From positions 40,780,477-40,844,476 of the forward strand of contig OU964918.1 of the NCBI GenBank assembly GCA_918807975.1: 64,000 nucleotides of DNA, in the 5' to 3' direction. The DNA is from Aplidium turbinatum. Its lineage: Eukaryota > Chordata > Ascidiacea > Aplousobranchia > Polyclinidae. Below, in pieces: positions 50,501 through 56,985 of the stretch (positions within the stretch are counted from its first letter, which is position 1; each line of letters starts with the position of its first letter). The translations under genes and the position numbers were made by a program. The notes below the pieces were generated by a model. The model did not search any database and was not told where the DNA came from. It saw only the letters and a program-made list of their open reading frames with translations.

Positions 50501-51552
50501 ATGGGAAAGCAGTAGAGAAAGAGAAAAGTAAGTTTAAAAACGTCTAATCTATCTGTCAACGAGTAATTAACAGTCTGACCGAAATTTTACAAATCAAATT
50601 GTCTTTGTTTTTCAAGGCCTGATGATGTTAAAACCCAATTTGTCACCTGGAGTAGACTGTAAAGAAAACGTTAGAATTTTTAGAAAATTTCTTTTACAAA
50701 ATTTCATTCAGGCAGTTACAAAAACTTAGCAATATCTGGAAAAATTTGCAGAATGTGATAAATCAGGCCGTATATCTAGGTAACCATGGTATATTTAATA
50801 TCGTTCACTTCATGTGTTTTCAAAGTATCTAAAATAATGCATCGAACTTTGTTTCACAATATTTCCATGTTGCAGCTTTACTTAGGCTATTAATGATTCT
50901 TTAGTAAAATTAGTAGCCTATCTGGTTTGGTTTCGAATCGTTATTCTCGAGCGGAAAAAGTCTTTGATATAATATTCCTGGCTATTTCACATAGCCTACT
51001 TGTAGCCTAGAAGCTTTTGACACATGCACCGCGCAGTTTCCCATTGTTGTTGAATCAATGTTCTGTTGTTGTTGTCTGTAAATTAATCCATCCACTACGT
51101 CCCGCTAAATGGAGAGCAATTCTGAAATGTATTGCTCAAGTGCTACCCGGGCCCGAGAGCCCCGCATACCCACTTGATCTTGAGTCCGGAGCTTAATCAC
51201 TGAACTAACAAGCCGGACTAATTAAGCGATTTAAAGATTGTGTGTTTAAAAATCGTATCATTGAACTGGGTCTTTTTAAATAACTAACAAAGCAATTATA
51301 TTTCAGGCATCAAGAGCAACCAATATAACTTCGAGTCAGCCACAAGCTGGAGTGGAAACCCATTCAAGAAATGTACCTCTTCCAGATAATTCCCGTCCAT
51401 CGTTTGCTGCTTCAGCTCCACCGTATAACCCCGCCTACAAAAACCAAGCTTTTGCTCATCAGTCTCAGAGTGCCGACTGGGCAGATCCAATCGGCACTCA
51501 ATTGCCGCCTTCTTACAACACTGTTGTGAACGAAACCAAACAACTTCCCTAA
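23419..51552 (+). CDS. CACHD1: CACHD1-like VWA and Cache domain type I membrane protein (24 coding exons)
   Basis: I reconstructed 24 coding exons (listed separately) whose GT-AG junctions keep one frame, totalling 3,366 nt or 1,121 residues. Vertebrate CACHD1 (about 1,270 aa) is an alpha2delta-related surface protein that modulates voltage-gated calcium channels. Order: signal peptide (1 to about 19); N-terminal region; VWA domain (about 204-380) with complete MIDAS D210-x-S212-x-S214, T295, D329; Cache regions (about 420-640 and 690-870); a Cys-rich stretch (CECPC, about 930-940); a transmembrane helix (about 1005-1026); and a 95-residue tail with PPSY at 1107-1110. HRLDL, WYEHAVAN and VAVMGVDILLPYFY match what I recall of CACHD1 better than of CACNA2D. 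Introns range from about 150 bp to 4.5 kb and are full of transposons. The first exon is chosen for its signal peptide; 5' UTR exons cannot be excluded. Confidence 0.9.
24434..24793 (-). pseudogene. LINE reverse-transcriptase C-terminal fragment
   Basis: A 119-residue frame in CACHD1 intron 1 on the minus strand has the pattern MYKLELAKFIHHL...FLPQVNKAFSQNQLSLRETKVWTEI. I know this from the extreme C terminus of CR1/L2/jockey-like LINE polymerases (KLELAKFMYK, LPR.N...G..SL...G...WN.I). No catalytic domain is present. Confidence 0.6.
24803..24890 (+). mobile_element. Possible tRNA-derived SINE head
   Basis: GTTGCCCAATTGGTTTG resembles an A box and AGGGTCAAATTC a B box about 60 bases on. There is one copy in the window and no visible tail, so confidence is low. 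Confidence 0.3.
25734..25953. mobile_element. hAT MITE (GGGCCC family), intron 1
   Basis: 220 bp starting CAGGGCCGTTCAGAGGA and ending CTGTCAACGCTACTG, with a perfect 8-bp duplication ATCGTAAC at 25726-25733 and 25954-25961. It shares GGGCCCCTAAAATCATC with the copy at 51664-51852. It ends only 38 bp before exon 2. Confidence 0.9.
25992..26054 (+). CDS. CACHD1: CACHD1-like exon 2
   Basis: Preceded by TTGTTCCCACAG, followed by GTGAGT. 21 codons (EHLDSLSFRHQPLNG...). Phase 0 at both ends. Intron 1 (2.4 kb) contains LINE and hAT pieces. Confidence 0.85.
26580..26738 (+). CDS. CACHD1: CACHD1-like exon 3
   Basis: 53 codons between ATTTAG and GTGAGT, phase 0 at both ends. Encodes part of the N-terminal helical region, including FATKFDERVSVVKNLQT. 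Confidence 0.87.
27390..27477 (+). mobile_element. SINE family 1, 3' fragment
   Basis: Matches the 3' part of the SINE at 45218-45514 (CTTCTACAAGTATGCGAAAC, AAGGCTTTGTCAGTC, GATAAAGATTCC, AAACC tail). Confidence 0.8.
27605..27819 (+). CDS. CACHD1: CACHD1-like exon 4
   Basis: Between TTTTCCAG and GTTAGT. Encodes the segment leading to the VWA domain (MKWQYFGSEHGVTTQFPA, comparable to the YF...G..T.FPA stretch of CACHD1). Ends with a split Arg codon. Confidence 0.88.
27960..28165 (-). pseudogene. LINE C-terminal zinc-knuckle fragment
   Basis: On the minus strand, translation gives EEQTADHIFYICPTFTPI then LSTLEDSTIKWLLEECPDI. This is the C-x2-C...TADH...CP knuckle and tail of LINE reverse transcriptases. 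It lies in intron 4 and ends about 90 bp before exon 5. Confidence 0.6.
28257..28416 (+). CDS. CACHD1: CACHD1-like exon 5 (VWA, MIDAS DxSxS)
   Basis: Between TTGCAG and GTAAGC. Encodes PKHVVVVIDKSGSMSD, the first beta strand and DxSxS metal-binding loop of the VWA domain. Confidence 0.93.
28802..28946 (+). CDS. CACHD1: CACHD1-like exon 6 (VWA)
   Basis: Between TTATTTCAG and GTAACG. Encodes FAVVAFSSSVETFAG, the second core VWA strand. Ends in the first base of a split Gly codon. Confidence 0.92.
29299..29370 (+). CDS. CACHD1: CACHD1-like exon 7 (VWA, MIDAS Thr)
   Basis: Between TTTTTCAG and GTGGGA. Encodes GGTNYGNALDVSFDYL; the Thr is the MIDAS threonine (T295). Confidence 0.92.
29670..29813 (+). 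CDS. CACHD1: CACHD1-like exon 8 (VWA, MIDAS Asp)
   Basis: Between AATACAAG and GTGAGT. Encodes DRVILFLSDGSPSDSE; the Asp of SDG is the last MIDAS ligand (D329). Confidence 0.92.
30187..30251 (+). CDS. CACHD1: CACHD1-like exon 9
   Basis: Between TGTGCAG and GTAAGA. Short exon at the end of the VWA domain (RNMADQSGGITNGEDV). Confidence 0.85.
31151..31999 (+). mobile_element. hAT element with decayed transposase end, intron 9
   Basis: Ends CAGTGTTGTACGTTGACG and (reverse complement) CAGTGTTGTACGCGTCAATG, with a perfect 8-bp duplication ATCATCTG at 31143-31150 and 32000-32007. Around 31680-31800 one frame gives ARMFSLGKDIMRPKCSRL then SDKRFEMLVFLQKN, the hAT C-terminal dimerisation motif. The full transposase is absent; it is an internally deleted copy. 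Confidence 0.88.
32130..33001. mobile_element. 872-bp DNA transposon with GGGGAAGGCGGGGCAAGTTG ends and TA target site
   Basis: About 20-bp near-perfect inverted repeats (GGGGAAGGCGGGGCAAGTTG) are flanked by TA at 32128-32129 and 33002-33003. The inside repeats GGGGCAAGTTG/GGGGCAAGCTG with GCACCATG spacers several times on the left and TGCACAACTTGCCCC on the right. No transposase is seen. A TA duplication fits Tc1/mariner or IS4EU/ISL2EU-like groups; I cannot choose. Confidence 0.75.
33336..33474 (+). CDS. CACHD1: CACHD1-like exon 10 (first Cache region)
   Basis: Between ATTACAG and GTGATG. Encodes SEPIWTVPYLDSWGLG, the start of the first Cache-like module. The 3.1-kb intron before it holds two DNA transposons. 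Confidence 0.88.
34733..34882 (+). CDS. CACHD1: CACHD1-like exon 11 (Cache)
   Basis: Between ATTTTCAG and GTAACA. Encodes ITASLPVYVNSNLVGVAAVD and SYSFVINEAG, typical Cache strand patterns. Confidence 0.9.
35269..35711. mobile_element. hAT MITE (TIR CAGTGGTTCTCAAC), intron 11
   Basis: Left tip CAGTGATTCTCAACC, right tip (reverse complement) CAGTGGTTCTCAACTGGGGTG, a very common animal hAT end type. The flanking 8-mers GTTCAGAC and GTCTAGAC match at six positions, so the target duplication has decayed. Subterminal GGCACCC repeats are typical. Confidence 0.8.
35887..36042. repeat. Two perfect tandem units of 78 bp, intron 11
   Basis: Two adjacent identical units starting CACACCGATCGTACAAG (35887-35964 and 35965-36042). 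78 is divisible by three, so the minus-strand open frame here repeats a 26-residue block (TPRRRVVPFNCTDKEYHNLY...). I do not recognise the protein; identity of the units implies a recent duplication. Confidence 0.85.
36312..36429 (+). CDS. CACHD1: CACHD1-like exon 12
   Basis: Between GCTGATTAG and GTGAGA. Encodes GLVINHPLFPYQDN, equivalent to the 'G.. L.HP' turn that ends a Cache module. Confidence 0.88.
36576..36687 (+). CDS. CACHD1: CACHD1-like exon 13
   Basis: Between TACGTTAG and GTAAAA. Encodes VKKIEVMSTYYWTQ. The next intron contains the 5'-truncated LINE. Confidence 0.85.
37022..37905 (+). mobile_element. 5'-truncated LINE, intron 13
   Basis: An open frame of 234 codons (37023-37727) starts in the reverse-transcriptase core: RQGGVLSPHFF then LMYADDLCCFAPS, which holds the catalytic YADD, followed by FNCNKTVGVLF and SVKYLGVIINDLLSDDE. 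Downstream is a short 3' UTR and a poly(A) tail with AATAAATAAATAAA. The endonuclease and N-terminal half are missing. It resembles the CR1/jockey/Rex-type LINEs common in marine animals; the exact clade is not certain. The frame is unbroken, so the insertion is fairly young. Confidence 0.88.
38727..38895 (+). CDS. CACHD1: CACHD1-like exon 14
   Basis: Between AAATTCAG and GTATGA. Encodes FSVCLVLPVQ and LYHRLDLVPPTNPCAHLG, a CACHD1-specific HRLDL...C.H segment. Confidence 0.9.
39059..39195 (+). CDS. CACHD1: CACHD1-like exon 15
   Basis: Between TTTCCTAG and GTATTT. Encodes SVHLASRSFSDPEYYLSK, phase 0 at the end. Confidence 0.88.
39426..39607 (+). CDS. CACHD1: CACHD1-like exon 16 (second Cache region)
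   Basis: Between TTAAACAG and GTAAGT. Encodes IWRYIGTKNGLYRIFPG and DYDPVLRPW, the opening of the second Cache module. Confidence 0.92.
39800..40063 (+). mobile_element. SINE with 13-bp target duplication, intron 16
   Basis: Bounded by AACCAGCGACGAC at 39787-39799 and 40064-40076, a perfect target-site duplication. The body ends in CCCAAATTGCTAAACAAACA. No A or B box is visible at its start, so it is likely a 5'-truncated SINE. It is not related to SINE families 1 or 2 in this window. Confidence 0.75.
40768..40928 (+). mobile_element. SINE family 1, 5'-truncated copy
   Basis: Matches the full-length copy at 45218-45514 from AACACTTCAACAATCGG to the GATAAAGATTC and AAACCAAACC tail. Confidence 0.85.
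40984..41300 (+). mobile_element. tRNA-derived SINE family 2, second copy
   Basis: Near-identical to 8105-8405, including GGCCGAGTGGTTAGCGCG, TGTTCGACTCC and the GATAAAGATAAACAAACA tail, with a short insertion (CCCCGTCGG) near 41187. Confidence 0.87.
41981..42091 (+). CDS. CACHD1: CACHD1-like exon 17 (Cache)
   Basis: Between TTGGTTAG and GTTTGT. Encodes WYEHAVANRQHRAITPPYRD. The preceding intron holds three SINE copies. Confidence 0.9.
42320..42442 (+). CDS. CACHD1: CACHD1-like exon 18 (Cache)
   Basis: Between ATTTCAG and GTAAGT. Encodes VVAVMGVDILLPYFYNILLQ then YPVC, the most conserved CACHD1 segment I recognise here. Confidence 0.93.
43022..43211 (+). CDS. CACHD1: CACHD1-like exon 19
   Basis: Between TGTTCAG and GTGTGT. 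Encodes CLLIDKAGYVIVAEEYV and TELEPEIAFHLVYDE, equivalent to the C.L.D..GYL..H and KEP.VA.D segments of CACHD1. Confidence 0.9.
43410..43671. mobile_element. Palindromic MITE, unit 1, intron 19
   Basis: Begins GTTAATTATTGATTC and ends GAATCAATAATTAAC. The arms continue inward as TTTTTTGTTAAGGCTCTCAC and its complement, so the element is close to one long hairpin. No coding potential. Confidence 0.8.
43690..43920. mobile_element. Palindromic MITE, unit 2, intron 19
   Basis: A second related hairpin immediately after unit 1 with the same tips (ATTATTGATTC and its complement) and the same internal ATATGCTGAATCAGA motif. The left arm is more diverged and partly deleted. The pair separates exons 19 and 20. 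Confidence 0.75.
44330..44500 (+). CDS. CACHD1: CACHD1-like exon 20
   Basis: Between TATTTCAG and GTGAGT. Encodes CYNYQLIPVENTNTYLVIRD and a GRCTC segment. Confidence 0.9.
45218..45514 (+). mobile_element. Full-length tRNA-derived SINE, family 1
   Basis: Head GCCCCGTTAGCTTAGTGGTT (A box) and GGTTCGGCTC (B box), then a shared body (CTCTCCATTCAGCGGCATCT, CAACAATCGG, ACAAGTATGCGAAACTA) and a GATAAAGATTC plus AAACC tail. It is the reference for the fragments at 4344-4549/13127-13185, 27390-27477, 40768-40928, 51102-51219 and 56000-56105. Confidence 0.9.
45737..45846 (+). CDS. CACHD1: CACHD1-like exon 21 (Cys-rich)
   Basis: Between ATATTTCAG and GTTCAA. Encodes NSDCECPCTSIND, matching the CECPC cluster of CACHD1. 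Confidence 0.9.
46183..46310 (+). CDS. CACHD1: CACHD1-like exon 22
   Basis: Between TTTTACAG and GTAATG. Juxtamembrane extracellular segment (VPSCTPENAELL, LPQCYKVDFD). Confidence 0.85.
46555..46625 (+). repeat. Possible Penelope-like 3' trailer fragment, intron 22
   Basis: ATTCCTGATGAAGACACAAT followed by GTTGAAAACGTTTAAAAG resembles the trailers at 19630-19780 and 17690-17830 (minus). It is short and on its own weak. Confidence 0.35.
46711..46832 (+). CDS. CACHD1: CACHD1-like exon 23 (transmembrane)
   Basis: Between ACATGCAG and GTACGG. Encodes a glycine-rich hydrophobic helix (AIVGGIVGAIVGVCVMIFIV) followed by the stop-transfer basic run RHLKKKR. Confidence 0.93.
47235..47911. mobile_element. 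hAT MITE (TIR CAGTGCC), intron 23
   Basis: Left tip CAGTGCCAGTCTTAGG and right tip (reverse complement) CAGTGCCTGTCTTTG. Flanking AGTCCATG and ATCCATGC are an imperfect duplication. An internal segment with CCCCAATGACAATGATCCAA and GTAGCGTAG is shared with 63310-63480, inside the foldback element at the end of the window. Confidence 0.7.
49031..50122 (+). mobile_element. hAT (Charlie/GTF2IRD2-type) element with C-terminal transposase remnant, intron 23
   Basis: Tips CAGGGGTGTGCAACGTGCGG and (reverse complement) CAGGGGTGTGCAACCTTTAT, with a perfect 8-bp duplication TATTAAGC at 49023-49030 and 50123-50130. Near 49500-49870 the translation reads LELIDLQEKTDLKAKYLEMN, then MALFGSTYLCEQFF, then (after a one-base shift in a T run) VMKSPYRSVLTDEHLENGLR. 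This is the hAT dimerisation region of SCAND3/GTF2IRD2-like transposases. The N-terminal and catalytic parts are mostly deleted. Confidence 0.9.
50123..51101. other. Intron 23 remainder, no exon recognised
   Basis: Contains a small G+C-richer frame (50201-50392, MSGFLNRRAPRPGGTGN...) that I do not recognise. No flanking splice sites make it an obvious exon of CACHD1. Confidence 0.4.
51102..51219 (-). mobile_element. SINE family 1, 5' part, reverse strand
   Basis: On the minus strand this reads GTTAGTTCAGTGATTAAGCT (A box), CTCTCGGGCCCG and CTCTCCATTTAGCGGG, matching the head of the full-length SINE. It lies about 90 bp upstream of the last CACHD1 exon. Confidence 0.8.
51307..51552 (+). CDS. 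CACHD1: CACHD1-like exon 24 (cytoplasmic tail)
   Basis: Preceded by ATATTTCAG after a 4.5-kb intron and ends in TAA. The 81-residue tail is Pro/Ser/Asn-rich with APPYNPAY and LPPSYNTV; PPSY fits the PPxY motif bound by WW domains. No AATAAA is evident close downstream. Confidence 0.92.
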   Translation, partial: ASRATNITSSQPQAGVETHSRNVPLPDNSRPSFAASAPPYNPAYKNQAFAHQSQSADWADPIGTQLPPSYNTVVNETKQLP

Positions 51553-51663
51553 CACAATTAAATTGTTTGGCTTGCTCTGGTTGTTTTTATCAACAATACA
51601 TGATTAACCTATAAGAAATATAATTGTAAGTAGCCTAACCATTCTCAAAGTATTTACTATGAA

Positions 51664-51852
51664 CAGTTGAGAGAATATTTTGGGCCCGGTACCAATGGGA
51701 TCTTCGGGCCCCTAATTAAGACACTTTTAAGAAAAAAAGCGTTACACCCAAAGAATACGCGGGGGTTTCTCAAGTTTCCGGACCCCTAAAATCATCCCGG
51801 GACCGGGTCCAAAAGTACCCTCTGGACCCCTCCTGTCAACGCTACTTAGCCT
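51664..51852. mobile_element. hAT MITE (GGGCCC family) just after CACHD1
   Basis: Shares GGGCCC, TTTCCGGACCCCTAAAATCA and CTGTCAACGCTACT with the copies at 25734-25953 and 53438-53638. An ACTATGAA duplication lies at 51656-51663 and 51853-51860. It starts about 110 bp past the stop codon, so it may affect the 3' UTR. Confidence 0.8.
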
Positions 51853-51954
51853 ACTATGAATGTAAATAACAAATGTTTCAAATTTCTTATGCAAGTATTC
51901 ATTTTTTACGCATAATTTTACTCATGTGCTTATTGTTTATTGTACAATGTATAT

Positions 51955-52200
51955 AAGGCGTTGGCTTTCCAATCATGCGATCCTGATTCGACTCCCGACT
52001 TAAGCTGGCTGTTGGAAAACGCCGCTCACCTCTTCCCAGGGTTTGATAAATGGAGTTGGCGTGATTGCTGAAGGAAAGGCGGCCGAGAGAAAGGAACTGG
52101 CCACCCTACTCTCGTTAGTTTCGAAGGCTTAGTACAATGAGAACGTATATCTTCTCATCCCCCGATGCTTGGATCAAGTATGAGATTTACCTTTACAGTA
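51955..52200 (+). mobile_element. tRNA-derived SINE, family 3, 5'-truncated
   Basis: AAGGCGTTGGCTTTCCAATC resembles the anticodon region of a tRNA, and TGATTCGACTCCC is a B box. A 200-bp body follows with no clear tail. Single copy in this window. Confidence 0.55.
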
Positions 52201-53429
52201 GGCTATATGTCTTGAAATGGACGCTTGGCTTCGGTACATAAACGGCGATGGTATCTTCTCGTTGCAATTTATTATTAATTTCTCAATTATTTTGTACTAT
52301 GAGTACATGATTGATTTCTTGATTTTTCTCAAAAGTAGCAATCTCAGCTTCCAAAACCTCAGTCAAGTCTATCGTAGCTATGCTCATTTAAGCCGCTGAT
52401 ATCACCAGCCGAAAGAAATCACACCAGACCAAACATGTTTTTGCACTGCCTAGGCCCAAAACGACCAGACGTGTTGACTTGCGGCAGAAAAATTCGAAAT
52501 AGAAGAATATGTTTTAGCTACAGTAAAATAGTATTAACTTTTTGACTTAAGTAAAGATCAATGGATCATCAAGGGAAGCACACATAACCTTAAATTTAGT
52601 AAATACTACTCGTCCATAACTCATCTTACCATACGCAGTTGGGGCCATTAAAGATGTGATGCAATTTGAAAGTAGCACATTCTCAAAAATAAGTGGATGA
52701 CCAATGGTTTTATTATTCACTATTATAAAATCGGATTGGCAAATAAAATTGTTTTTCTCTCTCTCTTGTTCTTAATCTGTGGCTGTGAATATCATGTAAT
52801 TTATTATATTCAGACTAAAAGTCAAACATTTGAAACGCAAGCTATCCGATTAGAATTGTAATTTGTGAACATTGAGTGAACAACATTAGAAATCGAAAAC
52901 AAGTACAAAAACATAGCCTAAATTGTATTGTTACAGTTTTAGCTCGTAGGAACAGTCGAAGATTGATGAAATAAATTGCGCACCCCCTCATATATATTTT
53001 TTTTTCTTGCTTGGCTGTGGATAGTTTGTTATTTGGTATAATTTTGTAAATGTGAACAGGCATGTTTTTGCAGATAAACAATTTTACACAATATCAGAGA
53101 CTGTTTTTGTACTTGGCCAATCTGAAGCCGTTGTTTCAGTAGTTAGGCTACCAATTGGATATGTGGTGTGCAACCAGGTAATCGCAAGAGAAGCTAAAAA
53201 GGTATTCCTTTGTGTAACCGTACGTCAAGAGCAGGGGTGGCCAACACGTCGATTGCCAAGTTTTAACTGGTCAATCGCGTCGAATTTTGTGTTAACAAGA
53301 TTACTAAAAAGCGCGTTTTAATCAATATTCCTAAAGGAAAATTTGTCAATCAACTCAGATAATTTACTTGGTTGGATAAATTCATTTTGGGCTTTTATAG
53401 TAGGCTTACGTAAAAAGCGAAATATTTGT
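52201..53429. other. Intergenic, isolated hAT tip
   Basis: No gene recognised. CAGGGGTGGCCAACACGTCG at about 53233 looks like a common hAT tip with AACTGGTCAATCGCG subterminal sequence; no partner end was found. Confidence 0.4.
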
Positions 53430-53437
53430 CATACACG

Positions 53438-53638
53438 CAGGGCTGTTGAAAGGACAGTCTGGACCCGGTACCAATAAGATCCCTAGGCTTCAAATCAAGA
53501 TTATTCTAAGAAAAACGCCCTACATCCAAAGAGTTGGCTGTGGAGTCTTTAAGTTTCCGGACCTCTTGGAAAGTTTCGGACTACTAAAATTCTCCCGGAT
53601 CCAAAAGTATCCTCTAAACCTCCTTGTCAACATTACTG
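53438..53638. mobile_element. hAT MITE (GGGCCC family), third copy
   Basis: 201 bp from CAGGGCTGTTGAAAGG to CCTTGTCAACATTACTG. The 8-bp duplication CATACACG/CATACACT (53430-53437 and 53639-53646) differs at one base. Confidence 0.87.
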
Positions 53639-53646
53639 CATACACT

Positions 53647-54709
53647 CCTATTGAAGCAGATTGTGATGTAAAAGGTACGAACATCCTAGTGTAACAATTG
53701 CTGAGTGACTTGACTTTGCTGACTGATTCCACTGGGAGATTAAGTGCCATTTGCAGTTATAAGGAAAGAGCAAACCGGTCAAAGAGTCGATCAAGTCTGT
53801 CGGTGATTTTAAGATGCAAAAAACGCACTTATTTCTGATCTTAAGGAATAATGAAGTATTTTTTTTTACATATTAAAAACCATTCGTAAAATCATCGAGA
53901 TAGTAAGTTATTTGGACCCTGAAAAATATGTTATATTTAATCGCGATTTCCGCTTGAAGCAGATTGCGCATCAACATGGGTTACGGTATCTGTATCCATG
54001 AGTCACGGTTTTTAGCTAGCTCGCCAATAGTGTCTTCAAATTGAGTTCGTTCCATGTCTGGAGGTTGTCATATCATCGCCTTGGTGATTTTCCTCTTTTT
54101 TTCTTTCCATTAACTTTACTTTCCATGTAGATTTTGCTGACTCCGTATTTTGATCTTTTTGTATGGGCGAACAATTTTAGAATTTGTAATATTATTGTTG
54201 CTGCAATTAGGTGTAGCTCGTTATAGTCATTTAGTCAATAAGGGTTCTGTTTTCATGTAGCCAAGTAACATTTTGTTGGTCATGCTTCTCATGATGTGAT
54301 TTTGGAAAGTGGTGATATTTTTCATGGTTATGATTAATTTACGCATTCTAGACTGCATGGCACGACTGGTAAAACGTAGGTGTTGAAAACTTTTGATTGT
54401 AGTTTGATTGGAGTGTATTGGAGGTTAAATCTTTTTATTCTTTCTCAGCCTAGACAGATTCGATATTGTGCTGCAGTTTCTCAATCGTTGGTCGAGGAGA
54501 GTTGTTGTACGATAGTTAGTTGTTGTACAAAAAACATGTTGCTGAAATAAAAATGGTTTCTGGTGATTTTAAAGTTCGATTTATTGATTTTCAAAACCTG
54601 GAAGAAATAGTTGAATACGTCTCCTACTCGTTTAAGTCTAATGTAAATGTGTCCACTATTTCTCACAAAATTAGTGAAGTATTTTTTGTTAGAAAGAGAT
54701 GTTTTATAT
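53647..54709. other. Intergenic, nothing recognised
   Basis: AT-rich. A 63-codon plus-strand frame at 54520-54711 (DFKVRFIDFQNLEEIVEYVS...) does not match a family I know and has no supporting context. Confidence 0.4.
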
Positions 54710-55999
54710 AAAAATACGAAAGTAGATGATCCACGTAACGCTTTCTGCCATATCACATTCACACCACTGATGCAGTCACGCCAGTAATAGCAATCGAAGC
54801 GGGCCATTGTCGAGTAGGCATAAGATACAATTTGTTCTTACTATTGAATTTTAAAACAAAATCAAACAAATTTCTTCGCAAATTAAATGACAAAAAAAAA
54901 ATCGAAAATAAGCAAATTATTTCTTCAGATTTTAAAACAAATTTGTACCAAACAGCCCTATAGCCGTAAGTCACTTCATCTATACCCTCTTCACATGACT
55001 AAAAAGTCCATGGGGATATGGTGAATTTTAAAGAATATGCTTTTGGACCAGTTCTTCTTTTCTTTAGAGAGTTATTTATAAGGTTTTGGTGCCGCCACAA
55101 TACACTTCAGCAGCTGCGCTAGCGCACACTAGATAGGCTACAACTGTTCTCATCACAACTAGCGAAAAGCAAAAAAACTGCAAAAATCACACGCTTCAGC
55201 AATTAGCCCACATATAGATAAAAAGGTTACCTGCCGGTCACGGATTATTATTTCACACTGAGCCTTAGAAGTAAATGGAATTGGCAGTGCTGTTAGAAGC
55301 ACGTTCAGTAATTGCTTATTATCTTTCACTAGTAATCTGTGATTTACCCTAACGTTTATTGGAAAATGTAGAAGTGCAGAAATAAACTACTATCGCTGTG
55401 GGTGTCTTGCAATCACAATAGCTTACATGCTCTGATACGAAATAGTCACCGGCTGAACCAGTTGCAGTTTTAGGAAAAAAACAAGAATTGAAGAAAGACT
55501 AAATAATCTTGTTGATTGTTTGTCGCTTGTGTTGTTGAAGTTCATTACCTACATCGCCATTTTGCAACATGCCATGAATAAATTTAGTAAACGGTAGAAT
55601 GGTCAATCAGAAGATTTTTTTAATCATTGTTTTGTTTATTCTAACTTCAGATAGGCTAACTGTACAGTATTTTTGAAACGAGCTATTAATTTTAACAACT
55701 ATTCAAAATTTATTTCTTTTTTCCGACTGCAATTCATTTGATCTCAAAAAAAGTTTAAAGCTGGAAAAGTTTTGTATAATATTTTTACTGAAACAAAATA
55801 AAACCAAGACAAAGAAATGTTGCGAAAAAACACAAGTACATTTTGTTGAGATTACAAATACTTTTGTTTTGAATAATCCTAATAGCTAACGTAATTACCT
55901 GTATTGTTTTTCTTTGTAGAGTAGCCTCGGTATCTGACAGACTTCAGTATCATTTTGAATCATTAAACGGAAATACGTACAACATTACGTCATAGAGTT

Positions 56000-56105
56000 G
56001 ATTGATTGATTGCTTTGAATCTTTATCCTTGTAGTACTGAGAACGCCTCTGATAAGTTATTCTTGTCAGTTTCGCATAATTGGAGAGGCATTGAACCACT
56101 AACGC
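56000..56105 (-). mobile_element. SINE family 1, 3' fragment, reverse strand
   Basis: On the minus strand it reads TATGCGAAACTGACAAGAAT then GGATAAAGATTCAAAGC and a (CAAT)n tail like the one at 13160-13185. Confidence 0.75.
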
Positions 56106-56254
56106 GGGAGCGGTTTTAGATATGCTGTATTGCCATCATAGTCAGATTGTGACAAAGCTAGAGTATTTAACGTTTAATTTGCGCGATCTATTTGCAAGAT
56201 TTCTTGGATGTTTTTTAACAGCAACATTAGCATATAGAAGAAAGAGATATGACC

Positions 56255-56985
56255 GCATTGGCTGACCGCATTGGCTTTGTGCTACTCCACAGCAGAATAC
56301 GCATGCCCTGTTTGGAACAGGTCCTGTAATTCATCGAAGCTTAACTTGGTACTCAATCATTCTTGTCGTCTTATTAGTGGGTGTCTGAAGCCCACAAATA
56401 CCAACAAACTTTATTTGCTTGCTGGTATTACACCACCACACATAAGAAGAGACGTTAATAGTCAAGCTGAAAGGTTAAAACAAACATGTGATGAAAAACA
56501 TCCTCTATATGGAAAAGCTGCTGCACAAACCCGGTTGAAATCAAGAAAAAGCTTCCTAACACACGTTCAGCCACTAACCTCAACAAAAGAAGAAACAAGA
56601 CTTAAGCAATGGAAACAACAATTTGAAAATGACCCATCACACACTGAAATGAAGGTCCCACCATCAGAGTCCCTCCCCCCAGGAGCAAACGCTCCTTGGG
56701 CAAAGTGAAAAACATTAAATCGACTCCGAACCGGTGTTGGACGCACTAAGTCTGCAATGGTGGAGTGGGGCTACGACACGAGCCCAGTTGCATGTATCTG
56801 TGGCACCGAGCCCCAAACAGCGGACCGCCTTCTTGTTTGCCCTCGGCTTGCCACCCGGTGCAGTAGGTGGGACCTCTGTCAGTGTATAACTCCGTTGCGG
56901 AAGAATGTGTCAATCTGTGGTGTATCAACGAACTTTAGAAGACTCGATAGAAGAAGAGGAAATAGAAAGAGAGTGTTCTTCCAGG
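56255..56985 (+). pseudogene. LINE reverse-transcriptase C-terminal fragment
   Basis: Translation gives LCYSTAEYACPVWNRSC, CRLISGCLKPTNTNKLYLLA, GITPPHIRRD, SRKSF, then ESLPPGANAPWAK, a stop at 56706-56708, and continues in the same frame as KTLNRLRTGVGRTKSAMVEW and CICGTEPQTADRLLVCP. This is the thumb and zinc-knuckle region of a jockey/RTE-like LINE. The stop falls where Trp is usual, and the usual His of TADH is Arg. It is a different LINE from the one at 37022-37905. Confidence 0.8.

Noticed and set aside
23419-51552. CACNA2D (alpha2delta) identity for the large gene
   Set aside because: VWA plus Cache order is shared, but the HRLDL, WYEHAVAN, VAVMGVDILLPYFY and CECPC segments and the transmembrane tail match CACHD1 better.
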